Source: Streptococcus gallolyticus (GTDB lineage Bacteria > Bacillota > Bacilli > Lactobacillales > Streptococcaceae). From it: a stretch of DNA of 64,000 bases. Positions 24,590 to 32,983 of this stretch are shown here, piece by piece. The notes under the pieces were generated by a model. That model saw nothing but the letters and a program-made list of their open reading frames with translations, ran no database searches and was not told the origin of the DNA. Position numbers and translations under genes: made by a program. Positions within the stretch are counted from its first letter, which is position 1. Every line of letters begins with the position of its first letter. The stretch is from the NCBI GenBank assembly GCA_019794795.1, contig JAIMFC010000003.1, positions 124,001 to 188,000 on the forward strand, read 5' to 3'.

Positions 24590-25630
24590 ATGTATCGAGA
24601 TTTAGAAATTGAAGAAATATATTTAAAGTATTTAAAAAGAGGTTTTGAAGATAACGGGCTTCATGTTCAATTTTTGTCAAAAGATAGAACTGGTGATTTG
24701 TCAAATCCAATCATACAATGGAGTATTATTAGTCGTTTAAAGAATTATCTTACTACTATCTATAGAGATGATTTTTTGTTATACTACTTTATAGAAAATG
24801 AAATTCTAATGGTGGTTAGAGTAGGTAATGATATGAAAGAAATAACTGCATTGTTTCCGTATGAAGAATATGATTTATATTTTGATATGCTAGATGAATT
24901 GAATAAATTGGTTTCGTCTGATGGTTATATAGAAGTTTTTGCGAATAATGTGTATTATCAGTTAGAAGCTGGTGTAGCGATAAAAACCTCTGAAAATTTT
25001 GATGAAATTAAGCGTATTATAACTAGTTATGGTTTGGAGATTGATTATTCAAAGAACCTAGAGGAAATATCAAAAGCACAAAGAGAAAAACAATATAATT
25101 CGATGACGCTTGCCCCGTTTTTGACAAAGGAAATCTTACCTGTTTATCTAAGTTCAATCTTTTTTCATCCACCTAAAAGTGCGTATAAGAAAAATGGATA
25201 TGGAGATACATTATATTCTAAGCCGAAATTATTTGTCTCATATTGCCATAAAGACAAGGCAGTAGTTCATGAAATTATAGACCGATTGAGGGAGTATGGG
25301 CTTGATTTTTGGCTAGATGAAGAACAAATCGATATAGGCGATAGAATTATTGATAAGGTTTCTGAAGGGATGCAGGATTCTGATTTGCCTATTATTTTTC
25401 TTAGTAATAATACTAAGGAATCAATGTTTGCAAGTCATGAATTAAAAACATTTTTAAATGATGTTATCTATGATAAATCCGCTAGTAAATCGTGGTTTAT
25501 TGTAAAAGTGGATGATGTTGTTCCAGATGAAGTAGTAAAAGGGCTAGGACAGTTTATGTATTATGATTATCATAGTGAGAAAAAAATTGATTATCTAGCA
25601 GATAAGATAAAGAAAAAAATAAGTAAATAG
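24590..25630 (+). CDS. TIR-domain protein
   Basis: 346 residues from ATG 24,590 (AGGAGG at 24,580); a GTG at 24,587 is possible. Residues about 1-205 have no recognised domain. Residues about 211-346 form a TIR domain: KLFVSYCHKDK at strand A, GLDFWLDEEQIDIGD at the BB loop region, and SMFASHELKTFL, whose Glu is at the place of the catalytic Glu in NAD-cleaving TIR domains. Bacterial TIR proteins act in antiphage defence or as host-directed effectors; no signal peptide is visible, so an intracellular NADase-type effector is more likely. It stands alone between two near-identical terminators as element cargo. Confidence 0.8.
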   Translation: MYRDLEIEEIYLKYLKRGFEDNGLHVQFLSKDRTGDLSNPIIQWSIISRLKNYLTTIYRDDFLLYYFIENEILMVVRVGNDMKEITALFPYEEYDLYFDMLDELNKLVSSDGYIEVFANNVYYQLEAGVAIKTSENFDEIKRIITSYGLEIDYSKNLEEISKAQREKQYNSMTLAPFLTKEILPVYLSSIFFHPPKSAYKKNGYGDTLYSKPKLFVSYCHKDKAVVHEIIDRLREYGLDFWLDEEQIDIGDRIIDKVSEGMQDSDLPIIFLSNNTKESMFASHELKTFLNDVIYDKSASKSWFIVKVDDVVPDEVVKGLGQFMYYDYHSEKKIDYLADKIKKKISK

Positions 25631-25642
25631 TAGTTAGCACTT

Positions 25643-25677
25643 AGCACTTGCCGTACATGGTAGGTGCTTTGTTTTTT
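25643..25677 (+). terminator. Terminator after the TIR gene
   Basis: AGCACTTGCC (25,643-25,652) pairs with GGTAGGTGCT (25,659-25,668), T-rich tail. Near copy of the hairpin at 24,533. Confidence 0.8.
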
Positions 25678-25700
25678 AATTTTTGAAATGAGGAGAAATT

Positions 25701-25910
25701 ATGTCGTTTTTTACTGATAATCTTAAAGCATTAAGAAAACAAAAAAAACTAACTCAACAAGAGGTTGCTGATAAGCTAGAAATCAATCGTGTGACATACA
25801 CTAACTGGGAAAAAGGTAATAGAGAGCCAAATCTAGAAAACGTTGTAAAACTAGCTCACATACTCAATGCAACAACAGATGAATTGTTAGGTTATAAGGT
25901 GAAGAAGTAA
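25701..25910 (+). CDS. XRE-family regulator (69 aa)
   Basis: ATG 25,701 behind GAGGAGAAATT. A single Cro/C1 helix-turn-helix with standard spacing (LTQQEVADKLEINRVTYTNWEKGNREPNLENVVKLA) and a short tail typical of small phage-like repressors. It lies ahead of the Xis-like gene and the integrase with a structured intergenic region between, so it probably controls excision. Different from the XRE pair at the left end. Confidence 0.85.
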   Translation: MSFFTDNLKALRKQKKLTQQEVADKLEINRVTYTNWEKGNREPNLENVVKLAHILNATTDELLGYKVKK

Positions 25911-26043
25911 GATAAGGGGTTAAAATTACGAACGAAAACGTGCGTTTTGGGTATGATTTTTGGGCTAAAAGCCGAACGTAGTTTCATCTGCGGTTTGCTG
26001 ATGAAGGGTTAAAAACCGAATTTTTTTAGTGAAAGGATATAGA
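25911..26043 (+). promoter_or_regulatory. Dyad-rich control region ahead of xis/int
   Basis: Contains AAAACG-TG-CGTTTT (about 25,937-25,950), TTCATC...GATGAA (about 25,982-26,004), and direct repeats of GGGTTAAAA (about 25,918 and 26,006). They look like operators for the adjacent XRE protein or hairpins of a leader; a final AACCG then poly-T (about 26,017-26,027) may terminate transcription. Confidence 0.45.
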
Positions 26044-26394
26044 ATGAGTGAATTCTTAGATAAGAAGCAAAATAAGCAAGTGTTTAATATTGAAGTCCCC
26101 ATTCCTGAAGATTTGATTTTAATTTCAAAAATTGAGTATGTAGAATTGTTGAATCAAAATGAGAGAGGTCAATGGTGGACGATTGATAAAGTAGTTGATT
26201 TGTTGGGAATGAGTAAGTCTAAATTGGTAAATACGATTTTATTGAATCCAAAATGGAAGCAAGAAATAGATATAGAATTAAATCCTGAAGGATTTGTTGT
26301 TTATCCTGAAACTAAAGGACAACCATATAGATTTTTGGCTACTAAAACAAGAGAATATTTTCAAACTCACTTTGCATCTATTCTACTGGATTAA
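26044..26394 (+). CDS. Excisionase-like protein (DUF771 type)
   Basis: 116 residues from ATG 26,044 (AAAGGA at 26,032); a GTG at 26,029 is the longer option. The middle part (WWTIDKVVDLLGMSKSKLVNTILLNPKW) is a winged-helix/MerR-like DNA-binding segment as in DUF771 phage proteins, which are often coded beside integrases and act as recombination directionality factors. It lies 47 bp upstream of the integrase and probably shares its transcript. Confidence 0.65.
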   Translation: MSEFLDKKQNKQVFNIEVPIPEDLILISKIEYVELLNQNERGQWWTIDKVVDLLGMSKSKLVNTILLNPKWKQEIDIELNPEGFVVYPETKGQPYRFLATKTREYFQTHFASILLD

Positions 26395-26407
26395 GTTTTG
26401 TTATACT

Positions 26408-26437
26408 AAGGAGGATAAACTCCTTGATAGAAAGGAG
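26408..26437 (+). promoter_or_regulatory. Mutually exclusive hairpins over the integrase ribosome site
   Basis: AAGGAG (26,408-26,413), CTCCTT (26,420-26,425) and AAGGAG (26,432-26,437) are spaced by 6 nt each. The central CTCCTT can pair with either copy; pairing with the second would hide the Shine-Dalgarno of the ATG at 26,442, pairing with the first would free it. Confidence 0.5.
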
Positions 26438-26441
26438 AACT

Positions 26442-27566
26442 ATGGCAACATATAGACAAAGAGGTAAGAAAAAAACATGGGATTATAGAATTTATGATAG
26501 TAACGGAAAGTTAATTGCGTCAAATTCAGGTTTTAGAACAAAAAAAGAAGCCGAGTATGAAGCGAATCAGATTGAACAGAGAAAAAGAGAAGGAAAAGTA
26601 TTTTCGAGTAATCAAACGCTTTATGATTTATGGAGTGAATGGCATAATTTGATAATTGTTCCTAGTGATTTGGGTGTATCTACTAAGAAAAAGTATGAGC
26701 AAAGGGGAAGAGTATTATTAGAATACTTTGGAAAAAAGAAGGCTAGTAAAATATCACCTAGTGAGTATCAACGATTTATAAATGAATATGGTAGTCGTGT
26801 CTTGAGAAATCAAGTATCGAGACTGAATTCTGATGTTAGACAAGCTATTAATCAAGCTAGACGAGATGGAGTTATCTTGGTTGATTTTACTGAAGGAGTA
26901 AAGCTTGTTGGCGAGAAATGCCGAAAACAACCTGAAGACAAATATATTCAAAGTATGTCTGATTATGAACGGATGTTAGTTCATTTGCGTTCAAAATTTG
27001 ACTATTTAAAGTCTGTATCTTCTTATTTGCTATATTTTTTATTTAAGACGGGAATGCGAGTTGGTGAAGCAATGGCGGTATGCTGGGAAGATATAGATTG
27101 GGAGAATAAGTTAATTTATACTTATAGGAGATATGCTGGTGAATTAAAAAGTTTTGGGAAGCCAAAAACGAAATGGTCTATTCGGTATGTTCCAGTGTCA
27201 GGTGATGTTTTAAATGTTTTATCTTATTTAAAAAGAGTTCAAAAACAAGTGCTTTCTGAAAGAGGAATTATTAACCTAACAAATCAGGTGTTTTTTGATT
27301 ATCGTTATGGTGTGCCTAGTAATAGTGCCTTGAATAGATATCTAAGAAGGTGTTTGAAAGAGTTGTCTATTGATGGTAGAATGACTGCAACTGGTACACG
27401 TCATACTTATGGAAGTTATTTATTAGCGAACGGTGTTGATATCTGGGTTGTTTCTAAAATCTTCGGTCATAAAGATATTAAGCAGTTAACGGAAACTTAT
27501 GGTCACTTATTAAAAGAAAAGATGGAGCATGGGTTTGAACAAGTACGAGAACTTATGGCGATTTAA
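26442..27566 (+). CDS. int: Tyrosine-recombinase integrase of the element
   Basis: 374 residues from ATG 26,442 with AAGGAG; a TTG at 26,424 preceded by AAGGAGG could give a 380-residue form. Arm-type DNA-binding domain (about 1-55), SAM-like core-binding domain (about 65-150), then the catalytic domain with Arg in KTGMRVGEA, the GTRHTYGSYLL box, the FGHKD His and the tyrosine in LTETYGHLL. It catalyses insertion into and excision from the tRNA-Lys 3' end located 100 bp downstream. Confidence 0.92.
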   Translation: MATYRQRGKKKTWDYRIYDSNGKLIASNSGFRTKKEAEYEANQIEQRKREGKVFSSNQTLYDLWSEWHNLIIVPSDLGVSTKKKYEQRGRVLLEYFGKKKASKISPSEYQRFINEYGSRVLRNQVSRLNSDVRQAINQARRDGVILVDFTEGVKLVGEKCRKQPEDKYIQSMSDYERMLVHLRSKFDYLKSVSSYLLYFLFKTGMRVGEAMAVCWEDIDWENKLIYTYRRYAGELKSFGKPKTKWSIRYVPVSGDVLNVLSYLKRVQKQVLSERGIINLTNQVFFDYRYGVPSNSALNRYLRRCLKELSIDGRMTATGTRHTYGSYLLANGVDIWVVSKIFGHKDIKQLTETYGHLLKEKMEHGFEQVRELMAI

Positions 27567-27625
27567 GAAAAGTAAAGAAAAAAGCCAATAAGAACAAATT
27601 TAGAACAATTTAATTATAGACAATC

Positions 27626-27652
27626 AAAAAAGCCCGATAAATCAGGCTTTTC
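27626..27652 (-). terminator. Terminator facing both int and the tRNA
   Basis: AAAAGCC pairs with GGCTTTT across a 10-nt loop, with T tails on each strand; it can end the tRNA/6S transcript on the minus strand and the integrase transcript on the plus strand. Confidence 0.7.
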
Positions 27653-27659
27653 CTCATGT

Positions 27660-27700
27660 TCAACAATCCTCCCTGTAGGGCTCGAACCTACGACCCATGG
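27660..27700. other. Right attachment site (attR) region
   Basis: The element's integrase gene ends about 100 bp from the 3' end of an intact tRNA-Lys gene whose 3' end faces it, the usual arrangement for tRNA-targeting ICEs. The exact core repeat cannot be fixed because the left end is outside the window. Confidence 0.5.
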
Positions 27701-27739
27701 ATTAAGAGTCCACTGCTCTACCAACTGAGCTAAGGAAGG
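27667..27739 (-). tRNA. tRNA-Lys (anticodon CTT)
   Basis: Folds as a cloverleaf: acceptor stem 27,739-27,733 with 27,674-27,668 (one G-U), D-arm GCTC, anticodon loop CTCTTAA giving CTT, T-arm GTAGG-TTCGAGC-CCTAC, discriminator A, CCA not encoded. It is the integration target of the element at its 3' end. tRNA-Lys(CTT) is a known insertion site of streptococcal ICEs. Confidence 0.95.
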
Positions 27740-27749
27740 AAACAAAAAA

Positions 27750-27935
27750 GCTGTATTGGTACCGGTGATCCGTGATTTGTATTGATCCCGCACGCATATA
27801 AGCAGGTGGGTAACGCGTTTCTGACTTAGTCGCTTCCGTGTGAGACGGCCTGCATACTGCCAGAAAACCTTAGTTTCCCTAGTAATACAAAAATAGTCGG
27901 TCAACACTTAGATACGGATTCGTATACCACAGCAT
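27750..27935 (-). ncRNA. ssrS: 6S RNA (SsrS)
   Basis: A non-coding stretch of about 185 nt between rarA and the tRNA-Lys, read on the minus strand. The ends pair (GCTGT-GGTA at the 5' end with TACC-(AAT)-ACAGC at the 3' end), framing long imperfect helices interrupted by a central unpaired region, the shape that mimics an open promoter for RNA polymerase. The adjacency to rarA and a tRNA-Lys is, as I recall, that of streptococcal 6S RNA. A TTGAAT...TAAGAT promoter lies upstream on the minus strand. Ends are estimates. Confidence 0.7.
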
Positions 27936-28013
27936 TTCTTTTCTGTACATTTATCTTATCATAAATTTCAAAAAATTCAAGGGGAAAAAATGATTTTTTG
28001 GAAACGGTATCAT

Positions 28014-29318
28014 CTAAGAAGAGGGTAAACCCTTGTCAGCACTTGGTTTTCCAGCCTTCAAATTTTTTATTTTTTCTTGGGTCATGGCGAGGGCGCGTTC
28101 ATATTTTCCAGTGTCGTTAGCGGAAAAATAGCCGGCGTTTTTAAGTTTATCTGGTAGATATTGCTGGTCTACCCATTTTTCAGGATAGGCGTGAGGGTAC
28201 TTGTAGGAAATCGCATTTCCAAGCTCCTTGCTGCCAGCGTAATGGCCGTCCCGTAAGTGGCGTGGGATAGGAAGATTGCCCGACTTCCGCAAATCAGCTA
28301 GCGCTGCATCCATAGCCATATAAGCTGAGTTGGATTTAGGAGACAGGGCCAGATCAATCACAACATTAGCGATGAGAATCCGTGCTTCAGGGAATCCAAT
28401 TTTCTGCGCCGCATCAAGTGCGGTAACGGTATGAATCTGTGCTTCAGGATTGGCCAGTCCAATATCTTCGTAGGCGATAACGGTTAGACGGCGAGCCAGA
28501 CTTGGCAAGTCGCCCGCTTCAACCAAGCGAGCAGCGTAGTGGAGACTGGCATCTACGTCTGAGCCACGAATGGATTTTTGGAGTGCTGAGAGGACATCAT
28601 AGTGACCGTCGCCATCCTTGTCCATGGTGATATAGCTGCGCTGCAGAGAATTTTCCATGATATCAAGTGTGATATGGCGCAATCCTTCCTCGTTTTCAGG
28701 AGTAGACAGCACTGCCAAATCTAAGGAATTATAGGCTGAACGTAGGTCACCATTGGTGGCTGTGGCGATAAAGTCCAGCGCATCATCGTCTAGTTTGACA
28801 GTAAAATCAAACCCTCTGTCCTGATCATTCAGTGCTTTCAAAACGGCTGTTTTGATGTCGTCATTGGATAAGGGTTCCAACTCAAAAATTTGAAGGCGGG
28901 AGCGAATGGCTGGCGTCACGGAGAAAAATGGATTTTCAGTGGTCGCGCCAATCATGATGATATTGCCATTTTCCAGAAGAGGAAGGAGAAAATCCTGCTT
29001 GGTCTTGTCGAGACGGTGAATTTCATCGAGGAGCAGAACCAGACCGCCAGAAAATTTGGCTTCTTCAGCGATTTCTTGCAGTCGTTTTTTAGTGTCAACG
29101 GTGGCGTTAAAAGTACGGAAGGCAAACTGAGTTGTGCCTGCAATGGCTGATGCGATAGAGGTTTTTCCAATACCGGGAGGTCCATAAAGAATCATGGATG
29201 ACAGGCGATTGGCCTCCACCATACGGCGGATAATTTTTCCAGGACCAACGAGATGGGTTTGTCCGATGACCTCGTCGATAGTGCGCGGGCGCATACGGAG
29301 GGCGAGATTATTTTGCAT
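28014..29318 (-). CDS. rarA: Replication-associated recombination protein A (RarA/MgsA)
   Basis: 434 residues. AAA+ clamp-loader-like ATPase: Walker [10 protein letters not shown] (about 45-53), Walker B LLLDEIHR, sensor-1 GATTENPFF, followed by the RarA C-terminal tetramerisation region ([38 protein letters not shown]). It acts at stalled forks with SSB and the replisome. Start [11 protein letters not shown] is the standard family start. The gene overlaps the start of its downstream neighbour's reading on the same strand: its ATG lies within the end of the transporter gene (11 bp). Confidence 0.95.
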   Translation of the reverse strand: MQNNLALRMRPRTIDEVIGQTHLVGPGKIIRRMVEANRLSSMILYGPPGIGKTSIASAIAGTTQFAFRTFNATVDTKKRLQEIAEEAKFSGGLVLLLDEIHRLDKTKQDFLLPLLENGNIIMIGATTENPFFSVTPAIRSRLQIFELEPLSNDDIKTAVLKALNDQDRGFDFTVKLDDDALDFIATATNGDLRSAYNSLDLAVLSTPENEEGLRHITLDIMENSLQRSYITMDKDGDGHYDVLSALQKSIRGSDVDASLHYAARLVEAGDLPSLARRLTVIAYEDIGLANPEAQIHTVTALDAAQKIGFPEARILIANVVIDLALSPKSNSAYMAMDAALADLRKSGNLPIPRHLRDGHYAGSKELGNAISYKYPHAYPEKWVDQQYLPDKLKNAGYFSANDTGKYERALAMTQEKIKNLKAGKPSADKGLPSS

Positions 29319-30213
29319 TTGATTTTCCTTTTGCTGTAATCAATTCTTGGCGAAGGGTGTCTAGTGTCATTCCAAGGAGAACAAAGGCTGCCCCGATGAT
29401 TCCCGTGAGTGTGACGGTTTCATGTAACAATACAACGCCGGCAACCATTGTCACAAGTGGAATGGCATAAATGTAGGTGTTTGTTTTGATAGCACCGATT
29501 CGAGCGATAGCATGGCTCCATAGGACATAACAGAGTGCGCTGCAAATCAATCCTAAAAAGATCAGATTGTGCCCATTTTCCAACGTCAGGAGTGCATGAG
29601 GGTCGACAGCTGGTTCAAAAGCGAGAAAGGGAAGGGCTAGGATTGAACCATAGAACATGACCTTTCTGGTCACAATGATTGGGCTACAGTAGTCTTGGCA
29701 TTTGAGTAAAAAGAGGCTGTAAATAGACCAAGATAGGGCTGCCGCAAGCGATAAGAGGTCCCCAATTGGATTGAGTTTGAGATGGACGACCCCATTTAAA
29801 ACAACCAAGATGACACCGATGAAGGATAGGAGAAAGGCAAGGATGCTTCGTAGATCAAAATCTTGTTTTTTGTACAAAAAATGCAATAAAATAGTCGTCA
29901 TCAATGGCGCTGTTGTCACGAGAATACTGACATTAGACGTTTGAGTTAGTTGCAGAGCAGTATTTTCTGCAAAAAAGTAGAGAGTATTTCCAAACAAGGC
30001 CGTCAGAAAAAACTGTATTTCCTGCTTCCACTCAAAATGCCACTGGGGTTTGATTATCCAAAGAGCTACGTAGGCGATAATGCAACGAAGGACCATGAGC
30101 TGGAGTGGTGCCAAAGTTTGCATGAGGGATTTACTGAAAATAAAGGAAATGTCCCACATACAGACACAGAAGAGGGCGGATAATTTACCAATGATGGTTT
30201 CTTTTTTTGACAT
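29308..30213 (-). CDS. DMT-family (EamA) transporter
   Basis: 301 residues starting at MSKKETIIG (ATG at 30,213, GGAG upstream); a longer frame to 30,237 has no ribosome site. Ten hydrophobic segments in two EamA repeats of five (about 10-145 and 150-290), with the usual glycine-rich helices. Exporters of this family move small metabolites or amino acids; the substrate here is not evident. Located upstream of rarA and transcribed with it. Confidence 0.88.
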   Translation of the reverse strand: MSKKETIIGKLSALFCVCMWDISFIFSKSLMQTLAPLQLMVLRCIIAYVALWIIKPQWHFEWKQEIQFFLTALFGNTLYFFAENTALQLTQTSNVSILVTTAPLMTTILLHFLYKKQDFDLRSILAFLLSFIGVILVVLNGVVHLKLNPIGDLLSLAAALSWSIYSLFLLKCQDYCSPIIVTRKVMFYGSILALPFLAFEPAVDPHALLTLENGHNLIFLGLICSALCYVLWSHAIARIGAIKTNTYIYAIPLVTMVAGVVLLHETVTLTGIIGAAFVLLGMTLDTLRQELITAKGKSNAK

Positions 30214-30339
30214 AATAAACTCCGAGATGGAACTCATACATGAGAATTTCCATTGATAATGGTATAATCACATTATAACGTTTTTAAAAGAGATAGTCAC
30301 TTGAAAGAAAAAGTGGTGTAATGAGAAAGGACATACAGG

Positions 30340-30810
30340 ATGTCAAAATATGGATTTTTATCAGTATTAGAAGAAGAATTAGACAAGCACCTTGACTTTG
30401 ACTTTGCTATGGACTGGGACAAGAAAAACCACGCAGTGGAGGTAACCTTTGTCCTTGAAGCGCAAAATCAAGCGGAAGTGGAAACGGTGGACGATGCGGG
30501 TGAGGTGTCGGCAGAGGATATCGTTTTTGAAGACTACGTCATCTTCTACAACCCTGAAAAAACGAAATTTGATGCAGACGACTACTTAGTAGCCATTCCT
30601 TACGAACCGAAAAAAGGCTTGTCACGGGAATTTTTAGCCTATTTTGCAGAAACCTTGAACGAAGTTGCAACCGAAGGTCTCAGCGACCTCATGGACTTCC
30701 TCAGCGACGACAGTATCTCAGAGTTTGGTCTGCACTGGAATGCAGAGGCTTTTGAAAAAGGCAGAGCAGAGTTGGCGGAGATTGAGTGGCATGGGTATCC
30801 GAGGTATTAG
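30340..30810 (+). CDS. DUF3013 family protein
   Basis: 156 residues, ATG 30,340 behind GAGAAAGGA. Highly acidic (pI low) with the streptococcal pattern MSKYGFLSVLEEELDKHLDFDFAMDWDKKNHAVEV and a C-terminal GLHWNAEAFEKGRAELAEIEW. DUF3013 proteins are conserved near prmA in streptococci; function unknown. Followed, 8 bp on, by the Nudix gene. Confidence 0.85.
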   Translation: MSKYGFLSVLEEELDKHLDFDFAMDWDKKNHAVEVTFVLEAQNQAEVETVDDAGEVSAEDIVFEDYVIFYNPEKTKFDADDYLVAIPYEPKKGLSREFLAYFAETLNEVATEGLSDLMDFLSDDSISEFGLHWNAEAFEKGRAELAEIEWHGYPRY

Positions 30811-30818
30811 GAGTGGGA

Positions 30819-31247
30819 TTGTTAGAAAAGCTGACAAATTTTTCAGGAAGTAAGGTAGCCCTGCTAATGGACGACCGAATCCTCACCAGTCTCCGTGATG
30901 ATATTTCAATAATCCCTCACCCCAATATGTGGGACTTGCCAGGTGGTGGTCGTGAGGGAGATGAAACCCCTTTTGAATGCTTGCGTCGAGAAGTTGAGGA
31001 AGAGTTATCGATTATTATTGAAGAAAGTGACATTATTTGGGTTAAGGTTTATCAAGGTATGGTTAATCCGGATAAATTATCAGTCTTTATGGTTGGAAAA
31101 ATTAGTCAAGAACTTTATGACCAGATTATCTTTGGTGATGAGGGACAAGGGTACAAACTTATGCCTGTATCAGAGTTTTTGGAAGATGAACAAGTAATAC
31201 CGCAGTTGCGGAATAGATTAAAAGATTATTTAGAAAGTGAAAATTAA
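30819..31247 (+). CDS. Nudix hydrolase
   Basis: 142 residues from a TTG at 30,819 with AGGAG five bases upstream; a GTG at 30,786 would overlap the previous gene by 25 bp and lacks a site. The Nudix box is complete: [22 protein letters not shown] (about 39-60), with the metal-binding Glu residues. Substrate unknown (nucleoside diphosphate derivatives as a class). Two bases of its end overlap the region before prmA. Confidence 0.85.
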   Translation: MLEKLTNFSGSKVALLMDDRILTSLRDDISIIPHPNMWDLPGGGREGDETPFECLRREVEEELSIIIEESDIIWVKVYQGMVNPDKLSVFMVGKISQELYDQIIFGDEGQGYKLMPVSEFLEDEQVIPQLRNRLKDYLESEN

Positions 31248-31251
31248 ACAC

Positions 31252-32208
31252 ATGAATGCATGGCAAGAACTAACCATCATGGTGAATCGTGAAGCGGAGG
31301 AAGCGGCTTCTAATATTTTGATTGAGTTGGGAAGCGCTGGTGTGGCGATTGATGATAGCGCCGACTACATTGGTCAGGAGGACCGTTTCGGGGAGATTTA
31401 CCCTGATATTGAGCAGTCTGATACGGTGACCATCACGGCTTATTACCCAGAATCAGCAGATATCGAAGCGATTAAAGCGCAGGTCAATGAGCGCTTGGCG
31501 GAATTAACAGGATTCGGTTTGGAAACGGGCGACATTGCTCTTGAAACCCAAGAATTGGTAGAAGAAGAGTGGGCAGAGAACTGGAAGAAATACTATGAGC
31601 CAGCCCGTATCACTCATGATTTGACCATCGTGCCAAGCTGGACTGAGGATTATGTGGCCTCTAGCGGTGAAAAACTCATCAAACTTGACCCAGGAATGGC
31701 TTTCGGAACAGGAACTCACCCAACGACAAAAATGAGTCTCTTTGCCCTTGAGCAAATCTTGCGGGGTGGCGAAACGGTTATCGACGTGGGTACTGGTTCA
31801 GGTGTCCTTTCTATCGCAAGTTCTCTCCTTGGTGCTAAAGACATCTACGCCTACGACCTTGATGACGTAGCGGTGCGCGTGGCTCAAGAAAACATCGACC
31901 TCAACGAAGGTACTGAAAACATCCATGTGGCTGCTGGTGACCTCCTCAAAGGCGTTGAGATTGAAGCAGAAGTCATCGTGGCTAATATCCTGGCTGACAT
32001 CCTTATCCACTTGACGGACGACGCCTACCGCTTGGTTAAAGACGAGGGCTACCTCATCATGTCAGGCATTATTTCTGAAAAGTTGGACATGGTTCTTGAG
32101 GCGGCTTACAGCGCTGGTTTCTTCCTCGAAACTCATATGATCCAAGGCGAGTGGAACTGCGTGGTCTTCAAGAAAACTGACGATATTTCAGGCGTTATCG
32201 GAGGCTAG
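31252..32208 (+). CDS. prmA: Ribosomal protein L11 methyltransferase
   Basis: 318 residues from ATG 31,252 ([11 protein letters not shown] matches the family start; an ATG five codons upstream overlaps the Nudix gene). N-terminal L11-recognition domain, linker, then a class I SAM-dependent methyltransferase domain with [15 protein letters not shown], motif [14 protein letters not shown] and motif [10 protein letters not shown]. It trimethylates L11. The stop is followed 1 bp later by rsmE, as in other firmicutes. Confidence 0.95.
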   Translation: MNAWQELTIMVNREAEEAASNILIELGSAGVAIDDSADYIGQEDRFGEIYPDIEQSDTVTITAYYPESADIEAIKAQVNERLAELTGFGLETGDIALETQELVEEEWAENWKKYYEPARITHDLTIVPSWTEDYVASSGEKLIKLDPGMAFGTGTHPTTKMSLFALEQILRGGETVIDVGTGSGVLSIASSLLGAKDIYAYDLDDVAVRVAQENIDLNEGTENIHVAAGDLLKGVEIEAEVIVANILADILIHLTDDAYRLVKDEGYLIMSGIISEKLDMVLEAAYSAGFFLETHMIQGEWNCVVFKKTDDISGVIGG

Positions 32209-32209
32209 G

Positions 32210-32953
32210 ATGCAGCAGTATTTTGTAAATAGCGGAGCGGAAAACCCTGTTACCATTACAGACAAAGATACTATTAAACACATGTTTAACGTTATGCGTC
32301 TGACCGAGGGAGACGAGGTTGTGCTGGTCTTTAACGACCATATCAAGCGGTTGGCAAAAGTATTAGACAGCGCAGCCCATTCTTTTGAAATTGTAGAAGA
32401 GCTATCCGACAATGTGGAACTGCCTGTTGAGGTGACCATCGCTTCAGGATTTCCCAAGGGAGACAAGTTAGAATTCGTAGCCCAAAAAGTAACTGAGCTA
32501 GGCGCAGTAGCCATTTGGGCATTTCCAGCAGACTGGTCAGTGGTCAAATGGGACGGCAAAAAATTAGTTAAGCGCCAAGATAAGTTGGACAAAATCGTTC
32601 TGGGAGCAGCGGAGCAATCCAAACGAAATGTGGTGCCAAGCGTGACGCTTTTTGAAAAGAAAGCTGATTTTCTCAAGGTACTTGCTGATTTTGATAAAAT
32701 CTTCATCGCTTATGAGGAGTCCGCAAAAGAAGGGGAACAGGCAGTGCTGGCGCGTGAATTGGCGCAAGTCCAAGTCGGTCAAAAAATCCTTTTCATCTTC
32801 GGACCAGAAGGTGGCATTTCGCCAGCCGAAATTGAGGCTTTTGAAGCAGCCGGTGCCCTCAAAGTTGGTTTGGGACCGCGCATTATGCGAGCAGAGACAG
32901 CTCCATTTTACGCTTTATCAGCAGTCAGCTACGCCTTAGAATTAGCTAAGTAA
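32210..32953 (+). CDS. rsmE: 16S rRNA m3U1498 methyltransferase RsmE
   Basis: 247 residues. N-terminal PUA-like domain (HMFNVMRLTEGDEV), then the SPOUT/TrmD-like knot domain with VTELGAVAIWAF, IFGPEGGISPAEIEAF and LGPRIMRAETAP, the SAM-binding knot. Translationally linked to prmA. Followed by a bidirectional terminator. Confidence 0.95.
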   Translation: MQQYFVNSGAENPVTITDKDTIKHMFNVMRLTEGDEVVLVFNDHIKRLAKVLDSAAHSFEIVEELSDNVELPVEVTIASGFPKGDKLEFVAQKVTELGAVAIWAFPADWSVVKWDGKKLVKRQDKLDKIVLGAAEQSKRNVVPSVTLFEKKADFLKVLADFDKIFIAYEESAKEGEQAVLARELAQVQVGQKILFIFGPEGGISPAEIEAFEAAGALKVGLGPRIMRAETAPFYALSAVSYALELAK

Positions 32954-32983
32954 AAAACGAGCCTCTTAAAAGGCTCGTTTTTA
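32952..32983 (+). terminator. Bidirectional terminator between rsmE and queH
   Basis: AAAAACGAGCCT pairs perfectly with AGGCTCGTTTTT over a 6-nt loop; serves both convergent genes. Confidence 0.9.
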
